Under the pieces are notes generated by a model. The model worked only from the letters and a program-made list of their open reading frames with translations, did no database searches and was not told the origin of the DNA. A program made the position numbers and the translations under genes. A DNA stretch of 44,239 nucleotides from Anaerolineales bacterium (GTDB lineage Bacteria > Chloroflexota > Anaerolineae > Anaerolineales > Villigracilaceae): contig JAUXWL010000145.1 of the NCBI GenBank assembly GCA_030680155.1, positions 1 to 44,239 of the forward strand, given 5' to 3'. Of this stretch, positions 36,201 through 41,289 are shown one piece after another; position 1 is the first letter of the stretch; every line of letters starts with the position of its first letter.

Positions 36201-37067
36201 GATCTGCATTTGCGGAACCCATTGCAATTGCACCAGTGCGGGTTCGCCTTCGGGCGAATTAATATCCAGGGCAACAGGTCCTTGATTCTCTGAGCGCCTC
36301 AAACTGGCTAGATTGGTTGCCAGCGCTGTTTGAAATTCACTGGAGCCGGCGGCAGGAGTGAACCAGCCCGTATTTGGGTTGCTCGAAATCAATTGATCGT
36401 TTGCCAGAATGAAGTAGGCATTTGCGAAAGGCGCCAGCCCGTTTAGCGGCTGGATCAACCGCTGTAAAGACTCTCTTTCGGTGATGCCGACGATGACGCC
36501 GCGCGAGCCTTGTATGGTTTGATACGTCCCAGAGGTGGCGAGGATGAATTCATTCTCACGGACAGAGGGAATGCCATAGAGGGCAAGGGTCTGAATTTCC
36601 TCCTGTTCAAAGTTCGTTGGGTCTACGGTCTTTCCCTCCCAGACCGCATTGCTGGCAATAATTATTTTTCCTTCGGTGTTGGTCAGGAAAAACTGATCGA
36701 ATCCGCTGTGCATTTCAGCGGTAAGTTTGTTGCGGATTTCGCTGAATTGCAGGCTTGTTGGGTCGGTACGGAGGGAAGTTTCGATCAGCGCAAGGAATAC
36801 GCGGTTCGTACGGTTTTGCCCGAGTTCAGTTTCTTTTTGCTCGAGTTCCTTTTCCACCACGTTCAATTGATTAACGAGAAGATTTTCCGCCTGGGTGATG
36901 GCCTGTTCGCGCAGAAGGGTACGCGCGCGCAGATAAGCCGCCCCGGCCATTAAGACAAGGGGGATAATGGTAAAGACTAGGAGCGTTCGTACGAGCGTGC
37001 CTGCAAGACTGCCCTTGTATCCTTTATTATTCGTGTTTGAGACGGGCGATGCGGAATTTATTGTCAT
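33216..37067 (-). CDS. Large Cache-HAMP sensor with five GAF domains, no output domain
   Basis: A 1283-residue receptor and the first sensor of the operon. TM1 is at about 22-45, an outer Cache-like domain follows to about 310, then TM2 (about 312-335), HAMP (about 338-395), and five GAF or GAF-like domains to about 1240, ending in the same helix-strand tail as its paralogues. The fourth GAF (REATGEAGAQMKRAG, NPLLPDTRAEAAIPL) is of the variant otherwise found in the hybrid kinase (REATGEAGAEMKRRG, NPLLPETLAEAAIPL), which could mean that the two domains pair. No output domain. The ATG at 37067 is used; an in-frame GTG at 37100 would overlap the upstream receiver gene. Neither has a clear Shine-Dalgarno. 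Confidence 0.91.
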   Translation of the reverse strand: MTINSASPVSNTNNKGYKGSLAGTLVRTLLVFTIIPLVLMAGAAYLRARTLLREQAITQAENLLVNQLNVVEKELEQKETELGQNRTNRVFLALIETSLRTDPTSLQFSEIRNKLTAEMHSGFDQFFLTNTEGKIIIASNAVWEGKTVDPTNFEQEEIQTLALYGIPSVRENEFILATSGTYQTIQGSRGVIVGITERESLQRLIQPLNGLAPFANAYFILANDQLISSNPNTGWFTPAAGSSEFQTALATNLASLRRSENQGPVALDINSPEGEPALVQLQWVPQMQIGVALEIKSNKIYSQINSLAPFTILLALVTLSATALALTFGTRRAFQPLQTLSDTTRRFAEGDWSQRAAVTSNDEVGLLANSFNEMAAQLSEIYLSLEKKVDERARQIRTAAEVAQSITTIPNLDNMLNQTVERLVQEFDFYQASIFMVDRGGKFVDFKAGYGSATQGLTERQYRLEVGSASIIGWVAANNQARVASDVLEDPLHLKNELLPETRSEASVPISLGEQVLGILDIQSAQPKAFNADTLVMLQTLASQIAAAIQTNRLIETSQVNFQELERLYRSSRLIAEANSEAEIISIGSQILRNAPYPIVFFKVAGNRMNVVMSCDSTRGAGNIAGLEEQYQVSLEALENFIFHGTAETSPTDANLPPVLRRVMQTLTLTQAAFLPVRIHNELTAVIMIGSRQQSLSSVSIQPYENLAGLMSVTLERTAAVEQTERHLREVEAMASINELIASTNDIQGFFHALLAKIQQTIGSYNLLVALYNEKENSISVPFSYEDGEVISIDSFPVGEGLTSILLRTRQPLMLVEDTERRTAELGAKIVGKPAKSWMGAPMLVQGLPIGVLIVQDLENEHAFDEEDLKFFTTLTGQVAGVIHNIHLLDESNRKALQLETAAEIARDISGSLDLDELLTKAVKLIRERFNFYHASIFLMDMPHEFAVIREATGEAGAQMKRAGYKIGVGAKSIVGFVTGRGESLIVNDTSKDATYYANPLLPDTRAEAAIPLRVGDRILGALDVQSTKPYAFSEDNLRSLQILADQLAVAVANTELFAETQEHLSQHRLLHHITSTAASGTTLEEALESAVSGLQVTLGGDRVAILLANREKKTIQVKASVGYAEDISNKEVELGTGITGWVAAHRRPLRVRDVSEDPRYINISANTRSELAVPLIYRSELLGVLNVESEQVDAYTENDEEMLGTLGGSLAAIIANARLLEQLRSQAERERLVYDASSKIRRSTDIHSILMTTASEITRITGARYTKIKIRSDQNPESKDVQ

Positions 37068-37074
37068 TTGTGGG

Positions 37075-37530
37075 TTAGCTGAATTCCCAAACCGCTTCAC
37101 CGCTTAGAATTCGGCGAATCTGGTCTGGAAATCGGTCAGGGTCCAGCGGCTTGCCTAGGAATCCGTCAAAACCTGAATCCTGCGCTTTTTTCATCTGTTC
37201 TGTACTGGCTTCGGCTGTCACGGCAATGATCGGCACGGCCTTAAAGCGCTCAGAAGCGCGGATCTTCTTCAAGGCCCCGTAACCATCTTCGTACGGCAGG
37301 CGAATATCCATCAGGATCAGGTCGAGGCGGGGGAGGGTGTCGGCGTATTCCACAACTTCATACCCTGAGGTTTTCCACTCGCAATGAATTCCCAGGTACC
37401 CCAGCATACGGGCGATCAACACAAAATTGGAGACATTGTCTTCAACCACGAGCACAGCCGCATCCTTGGGAATGGTGGGCTTGCGAAGGGGTTGCGTGTC
37501 AGAAACTGGTCTTTGGTCCTGGTCAGACAT
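37075..37530 (-). CDS. Stand-alone receiver (single-domain response regulator)
   Basis: A 151-residue protein made of an N-terminal flexible stretch (1-22) and one receiver domain. It has the acidic pair E30/D31, phospho-acceptor D75 in LMDIRLPYEDG, T/A-type signalling residues in AVTAEAS, and the KP lysine in GKPLDP. No output domain follows, so it acts by protein contact or as a phosphorelay shuttle, like Spo0F or CheY. The ATG at 37530 has AAGGAG 5 nt upstream and overlaps the upstream receiver gene by 8 bp. The likely donor is the hybrid kinase at the other end of the operon. Confidence 0.93.
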   Translation of the reverse strand: MSDQDQRPVSDTQPLRKPTIPKDAAVLVVEDNVSNFVLIARMLGYLGIHCEWKTSGYEVVEYADTLPRLDLILMDIRLPYEDGYGALKKIRASERFKAVPIIAVTAEASTEQMKKAQDSGFDGFLGKPLDPDRFPDQIRRILSGEAVWEFS

Positions 37531-37912
37531 TTGTGCTCCTTATGATAAATCGCTCGATTTGCTGGGAGAGCGTGTCAATGTCAATTGGTTTTTGAATATA
37601 CCCATCGCAGCCAGCTTCAAGTGATTTTTCGCGGTCACCGCGCATCACATTTGCAGTTACAGCCACAATGGGAATCTTTGAGTATTTTTCGACCTTCTTG
37701 ATATTTGCAGTCAGTGTGTATCCGTCCATGTCGGGCATGTTAATATCCATCAAGATCAGGTCGATTTTTTCTGTTTCCAATTTCTCGATGGCCTGGGCCG
37801 CCTGCGCCGCTTCCACAACAGAATATCCCTCCGCATTCAGCACCCTGCGGATCAAGTTTCTGTTATCGGGATTGTCTTCCACATACAGGATGGTGCCTTT
37901 ATTTTCAGACAT
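37523..37912 (-). CDS. Stand-alone receiver (single-domain response regulator)
   Basis: A 129-residue receiver-only protein and the first gene of the long operon. It has E12/D13, phospho-acceptor D56 in LMDINMPDMDG, AVTANVM, and the KP lysine in QKPIDI. This is the DivK/CheY-like type with no output domain. The ATG at 37912 has GGAG about 12 nt upstream, a rather long spacing. Placing two receivers first in the transcript, 26 kb ahead of the only kinase gene, suggests they are needed in excess over the kinase; that is inference. Confidence 0.93.
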   Translation of the reverse strand: MSENKGTILYVEDNPDNRNLIRRVLNAEGYSVVEAAQAAQAIEKLETEKIDLILMDINMPDMDGYTLTANIKKVEKYSKIPIVAVTANVMRGDREKSLEAGCDGYIQKPIDIDTLSQQIERFIIRSTNV

Positions 37913-37951
37913 GTTATATAGGAACTCCAGAATGAATTTTACTTGTAAGAC

Positions 37952-37981
37952 AAAATACCATCCATGACAGCTACCTTACAA
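37952..37981 (-). promoter_or_regulatory. Candidate promoter of the long sensory operon
   Basis: On the - strand, TTGTAA (37981-37976) and TATTTT (37957-37952) are 18 bp apart, each matching four of six consensus bases. This is the best pair I can find in the 98 bp between the tRNA terminator and the first ATG. It is weak, which suggests an activator or another sigma factor. Confidence 0.3.
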
Positions 37982-38010
37982 ATTAGTTTAGCACAATTTG
38001 GTTTGGCACA

Positions 38011-38047
38011 ACAAAATGCCGAGGTGTTAGCTGCCTCGGCATTTTGT
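38011..38047 (-). terminator. Terminator after tRNA-Gly
   Basis: A perfect 14-bp stem (38011-38024 with 38034-38047) with a 9-nt loop, starting 10 bp downstream of the tRNA 3' end. The T-rich end lies within the stem (CATTTTGTTG), so it is not a textbook U-tract. It separates the tRNA from the sensory operon. Confidence 0.75.
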
Positions 38048-38056
38048 GAAAAGAAG

Positions 38057-38127
38057 AGCGGGTGGCGGGAATCGAACCCGCGTATTGTGCTTGGGAAGCA
38101 CATGTTCTACCACTGAACTACACCCGC
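38057..38127 (-). tRNA. tRNA-Gly (anticodon CCC)
   Basis: A 71-nt cloverleaf with perfect acceptor stem GCGGGTG/CACCCGC and discriminator U, as expected for tRNA-Gly. D loop AGTTCAGTGGTAGAA, anticodon stem TGTGC/GCACA, loop TTCCCAA (anticodon CCC, reads GGG), and T loop GTTCGATTC. CCA is not encoded. Confidence 0.96.
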
Positions 38128-38143
38128 ATGTTTGATGGGCAGG

Positions 38144-38173
38144 ATTATACGCCACGCAGAAAAGACATGTCAA
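38144..38173 (-). promoter_or_regulatory. Promoter of tRNA-Gly
   Basis: On the - strand, a perfect TTGACA (38173-38168) and a perfect TATAAT (38149-38144) are separated by 18 bp, with the tRNA starting 17 nt after the -10 box. This is a strong housekeeping promoter, typical for a stable RNA gene. Confidence 0.85.
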
Positions 38174-38208
38174 GCACGAAGATTTAACCCGCCTCAACAT
38201 GGACCTGA

Positions 38209-39252
38209 TCACTGCTTGCGTTTCAGGAGCATAGTTGCCAGCCCAAGCATTGCCTCGCCCGCCTCGCCGCGCGGATTTGCCTGCTTCAAATAGTCCAACG
38301 CCTTTTGAGTCTCTGTCTCAGACAGCGCTTCAGCGTACGCTCTGCCGCCTTCTTCTTCCAAGAGTGCAGCAATTGCACCGACTTCATCTACGGAGATGGG
38401 ACCCTGCCGCCAGCGCTCGGCAAACTTCCCGTTTTTCTCAAGCGCAAATAACACGGGCAGGGAGTTCTTTCCTTCCACCAGGTCGCTCGCAGCAGATTTG
38501 CCAGTAACGGCTTGATCGCCCCAAATGCCGAGGATGTCATCCTGCACCTGAAATGCCAGCCCAAGGTGATGTCCGAAAAGGCGGAATGCCTCTATTTCCT
38601 TAGGCTTCGCATAGCCAAGAAGAGCGCCGATCTGGGTGCAGGCAGAGAGTAGGGCGGAGGTTTTTCCGCCGATCATAGGCCAGTAGTCTTCCATCTTTAG
38701 GTCGGTGCGTTCTTCATAAGACATGTCAAGGAATTGACCCTGCGTGAGCGCGAGACAGCAATTGTTTAGGATGCTTGCCGCTTCCACTACCATCTCTGCG
38801 GGATAATGTGATTTGAGATCAAGAATGGATTGATTGGCGATCACGAACAACGCATCACCGACATTGATGGCCATCGGCGCGCCCCAAATGACCCAGGCAG
38901 TCTTGCGTCCGCGCCGCAGGTCAGAGTTGTCTTGAATATCATCATGGACAAGCGAGAAGTTGTGAATTAATTCAATCGATGCCGCTGCCGAAACTGCGTG
39001 TAGCCAACTTATTACATTACCACTTTGATCTTTCTGTTTTTCATCTAAATAAGAAGCAACAGCCAGCAAAGCCAGCAGCGGACGAATACGTTTCCCTGTC
39101 GCCTGTGGGCCAGCACCTTCACCCATCCAACCCATGTGATAGGTCAACATATCGTGGAAGGGTTTGGTGCGTGGCTGGTCAAGCCTGGCTACCTGACGTT
39201 TCAACTCGTTTTCAATGGCATCAAGCATGGTTTGTTGGAGGTTCGTAGTCAT
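38209..39252 (-). CDS. Polyprenyl (geranylgeranyl-type) diphosphate synthase
   Basis: A 347-residue trans-prenyltransferase that condenses isopentenyl diphosphate with allylic diphosphates for quinone, carotenoid or carrier-lipid synthesis. GKRIRP at 53-58, the first aspartate-rich motif DDIQD at 104-108 with following RRG, and the second motif in QVQDDILGIWGD (about 233-244) are all intact. The first motif is DDxxD with two residues between, as in bacterial GGPP and long-chain synthases. Chain length cannot be fixed by eye. The ATG at 39252 lies 3 bp after the upstream HAD gene, so the two are co-transcribed. Confidence 0.93.
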   Translation of the reverse strand: MTTNLQQTMLDAIENELKRQVARLDQPRTKPFHDMLTYHMGWMGEGAGPQATGKRIRPLLALLAVASYLDEKQKDQSGNVISWLHAVSAAASIELIHNFSLVHDDIQDNSDLRRGRKTAWVIWGAPMAINVGDALFVIANQSILDLKSHYPAEMVVEAASILNNCCLALTQGQFLDMSYEERTDLKMEDYWPMIGGKTSALLSACTQIGALLGYAKPKEIEAFRLFGHHLGLAFQVQDDILGIWGDQAVTGKSAASDLVEGKNSLPVLFALEKNGKFAERWRQGPISVDEVGAIAALLEEEGGRAYAEALSETETQKALDYLKQANPRGEAGEAMLGLATMLLKRKQ

Positions 39253-39255
39253 AGG

Positions 39256-39876
39256 TTAGATTCCGCGAATGGAGAGATTTTGTAACGCGCTTCTTAGCTG
39301 GGCGGGGGACTGGTAGTGGATGGTTTGAAACCCAATGGATCGGGCGGTTTCTATATTCGCAAGTGAGTCGTCGATGAAAAGACATTCCTCCGCACTGCGT
39401 TGAATGCGCCCAAGAGTGAGGTGAAAAATGGCGGGGTCTGGTTTTACCAGATTGTGCTCGCCGGAAATGATCTTGTCTTCGAACAGGGAAAGGAATGGCA
39501 AACTGGCTTGGATGAAGTTGAACTTCTCCACTGAGAAGTTGCTCAGGAGGTGGAGGGTCCAGCCTGCCTGTTTGAGTTCATGGACGATGTCAATCGTATC
39601 GTCATAAGTGCCGGTCAGGCTTTCGTCCCAGTGGGTATCGTAGGCTGCGATCAGTTCTGCATAGTGAGGGAATTTTTGCGTGAGTTCTGCAACTCCCTCG
39701 CGGAAGGGATGACCTGCGTCCAGGCGGGCATTCCACTCCTTGAAATGAATCTGCTCGAGAAAAGAGTCAACAGCTTGAAGGTCGGGAAGGAGGCGTTGGT
39801 AGAGGCGGCGGACATCCCAACCGAGCAGGACGTTCCCCAGATCAAAGATGATGGTTGTGATGGAGTGTTGTGTCAT
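39256..39876 (-). CDS. HAD-superfamily hydrolase (YihX-like subfamily IA)
   Basis: A 206-residue phosphatase-type protein. Motif I is FDLGNVL with nucleophile D12 (the DxGN form, as in the YihX group), motif II LLSNFS, motif III lysine in VKPDP, and motif IV FIDDS. The frame is open 87 codons further upstream, but that part overlaps the divergent gene's promoter and has no family match, so the ATG at 39876 just before the first motif is used. No clear Shine-Dalgarno is visible. The substrate is unknown; a sugar or nucleotide phosphate, or a prenyl phosphate given the next gene, could fit. Confidence 0.9.
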   Translation of the reverse strand: MTQHSITTIIFDLGNVLLGWDVRRLYQRLLPDLQAVDSFLEQIHFKEWNARLDAGHPFREGVAELTQKFPHYAELIAAYDTHWDESLTGTYDDTIDIVHELKQAGWTLHLLSNFSVEKFNFIQASLPFLSLFEDKIISGEHNLVKPDPAIFHLTLGRIQRSAEECLFIDDSLANIETARSIGFQTIHYQSPAQLRSALQNLSIRGI

Positions 39877-39916
39877 TTTGATGGGATATTTTATCCGAAG
39901 AATGACCATCTGGCGG

Positions 39917-39951
39917 TATAATCGCGAACTTGCATCCAAACAGTTGGATGC
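39917..39951 (+). promoter_or_regulatory. Promoter (-10) and leader hairpin of the hypothetical gene
   Basis: A perfect TATAAT lies at 39917-39922; no good -35 is seen. Immediately downstream, at the expected transcription start, is an 8-bp perfect inverted repeat with a 4-nt loop (39932-39951, arms GCATCCAA/TTGGATGC). It could be an operator covering the start site or a 5' stabilising hairpin. Confidence 0.5.
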
Positions 39952-39982
39952 GAACACCATATACCACCATTGGAGAATCGTC

Positions 39983-40405
39983 TTGAGCCGTGTGATCAAC
40001 CCTGACTCTGTAGGAAAAGAAAGAACGCGTTTGTCGAAATCCATCGTATTGTGCATCCGTGAGCTTGCAAAGCAACAAAGTGTTACCCCTGAGACGAAAG
40101 ACCAGGCGGCATTCATTGCGCTGGCTTTGCAGGCCATTGCAGATGGGATCGATGTGTCTGTGGCGGCGTGGGAGAAGCGTGACTATTGGGTGAAGGCGGA
40201 TAAGTTCCGCATGGAGTGGCTGTGGGCGGGACAGTCCGCCGCGAAAATGAAGGAAGCGGTGCTGGGCGATGACTGGGCGGCAATCGCGATGTTGATGCCG
40301 CAGATCGCGCACAGATTCAATAAGATCGTGGTGTCTGATAATCACAGGCTGGGCAAGCCGTGGACGAATGCGTATGCCTTGCTGGCCTTGCATCGGAAGT
40401 TATAA
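39983..40405 (+). CDS. Hypothetical protein, all-helical
   Basis: I do not recognise the family. The start is taken as TTG at 39983 because GGAG lies 7 nt upstream and the promoter and leader hairpin precede it; an earlier ATG at 39902 in the same frame would place the start before the -10 box. The 140-residue product looks helical and soluble, with many W, K and A residues (AAWEKRDYWVKADKFRMEW) and no signal peptide or cysteine cluster beyond one C. Codon use is like that of its neighbours, and a strong terminator follows. It is divergent from the HAD/prenyl synthase pair and could share its control region. Confidence 0.75.
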   Translation: MSRVINPDSVGKERTRLSKSIVLCIRELAKQQSVTPETKDQAAFIALALQAIADGIDVSVAAWEKRDYWVKADKFRMEWLWAGQSAAKMKEAVLGDDWAAIAMLMPQIAHRFNKIVVSDNHRLGKPWTNAYALLALHRKL

Positions 40406-40523
40406 AGTTTGAAGGTTGGAAGGTTAAGAACCTATAAATAGCTATATGCCATGAACATGAAATGATATGCCGCCGAAACTACGGGAGCAAGCTCCCTGAC
40501 TCCATATTTTTCGGATGGGCTGT

Positions 40524-40570
40524 AAGCAGAAACTCCGAGCCATCAGGCTCGGAGTTTCTGCTTGTTGTTT
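40524..40570 (+). terminator. Strong intrinsic terminator, probably bidirectional
   Basis: An 18-bp perfect stem (40524-40541 with 40546-40563) with an ATCA loop, followed on the + strand by TGTTGTTT. It ends the hypothetical gene and, from the other side, the SET gene that stops at 40571. Confidence 0.85.
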
Positions 40571-41062
40571 CTATTTCAATTTTTTCAAATGTTGTTTGGT
40601 GTTGTTGAGCAGTTTGATCATCTCTTCGCGGATGTGCGGATTGAGATAATGACGCTCCAGCGTGGAGAGCGGCAGGAAGCGCGCGCCAGCCACCACGTTG
40701 ATGCAGTTGGCCGAACCGCACAGGCAGATGAAGGGAGCGTCCATTTCCCACTCGGTGGAGGGATAGAAGAAGAACAGTTCCTCGCCCTTTTCGATATCTC
40801 GTGCGGCGACCATGAGCATGTGCTCGGTATCGAGGAATACGTTCGGGTCGCACGAGTGATTCAATGCGGCGAGCTTGCCGACATGGGTGTGACGTGTGCG
40901 CCCGATCTGCACGGTGTAGCGATTGGGTTTGTCCATGATGTTCTCGCTCGGCATGGGACAGATCACTTCGCCTTTTTTGTATGTTTGTTTTGTGATCAGT
41001 GTTCTAAACTTATTTTCAGTTTTGATCACAAGGGTTTCCATTGCTGTAGTTGTTGATGTCAT
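40571..41062 (-). CDS. Small SET-domain protein (putative lysine methyltransferase)
   Basis: A 163-residue single-domain SET protein. The key motif NHSCDPN is at 68-74, GEELFFFY at 93-100 (the second SET motif; the usual final Tyr is Y100), and a post-SET cysteine cluster CLCGSANC at 113-120, which could bind zinc with C71. SET enzymes move a methyl group from S-adenosylmethionine to lysine. The substrate in bacteria is mostly unknown. The ATG at 41062 has AAGGAG 6 nt upstream; a second ATG at codon 8 is possible. It has its own promoter and terminator, so it is monocistronic. Confidence 0.9.
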   Translation of the reverse strand: MTSTTTAMETLVIKTENKFRTLITKQTYKKGEVICPMPSENIMDKPNRYTVQIGRTRHTHVGKLAALNHSCDPNVFLDTEHMLMVAARDIEKGEELFFFYPSTEWEMDAPFICLCGSANCINVVAGARFLPLSTLERHYLNPHIREEMIKLLNNTKQHLKKLK

Positions 41063-41105
41063 GTTTTTCTCCTTATATGATTAAACTTGGTATACATCAT
41101 TGCAT

Positions 41106-41133
41106 AGTATAGCAACTATATTTTTTATTACAA
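41106..41133 (-). promoter_or_regulatory. Candidate promoter of the SET gene
   Basis: On the - strand, TTGTAA (41133-41128) and TATACT (41111-41106) are 16 bp apart, followed by a leader of about 37 nt with a good Shine-Dalgarno. TATAC/GTATA arms flank the downstream stretch (about 41090-41111) and might be an operator. Confidence 0.45.
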
Positions 41134-41187
41134 GGACTGAATGGGGGATATTGAAATATTTTAAGGTTGTGATGTTTATGTGTATGA

Positions 41188-41227
41188 ACAAAAAACATCA
41201 TCAACAAAATATTTTGTTGATGATGTT
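41188..41227 (-). terminator. Intrinsic terminator of the radical-SAM gene
   Basis: A perfect 34-bp palindrome (41194-41227, arms of 17 bp, with central bases forming the loop), followed on the - strand by T6. It lies about 62 bp after the radical-SAM stop codon. The stem is AT-rich but long. Confidence 0.8.
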
Positions 41228-41289
41228 GGTGCTGTAATATGTTTGTGATTTGTTGGAGAGACCCTTCGCCGTCACTCAGGAGAAACTTA

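Larger units (their letters stand above)
6319..37912 (-). other. Putative 17-gene, 31.6-kb sensory operon
   Basis: All genes in this interval run on the - strand. Their junctions are overlaps (1 to 35 bp) or gaps of 1 to 48 bp, and no intrinsic terminator is visible inside. Order of transcription: two receiver proteins; nine output-less GAF sensors; binding lipoprotein; two more GAF sensors; ParA; hybrid kinase; threonine-synthase/receiver fusion. The tRNA terminator at 38011-38047 marks the upstream border. Internal promoters cannot be excluded. Confidence 0.75.

Noticed and set aside
12068-37067. Cyclic-nucleotide or bilin-binding GAF domains in the sensors
   Set aside because: The NKxnFxxDE pattern of cyclic-nucleotide GAFs and a conserved chromophore cysteine are both missing, so no ligand is assigned.
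12068-37067. Methyl-accepting chemotaxis proteins
   Set aside because: Cache and HAMP are present in several, but the long signalling hairpin with its conserved tip is absent from all, and no CheW, CheA, CheR or CheB gene is seen.
39848-39982. An N-terminal extension of the hypothetical gene from ATGs at 39848 or 39902
   Set aside because: It would start before the -10 box and the leader hairpin; the TTG at 39983 has a well-placed GGAG.
39877-40137. An 87-codon N-terminal extension of the HAD gene
   Set aside because: It precedes the first catalytic motif, overlaps the divergent gene and its promoter, and has no family counterpart.
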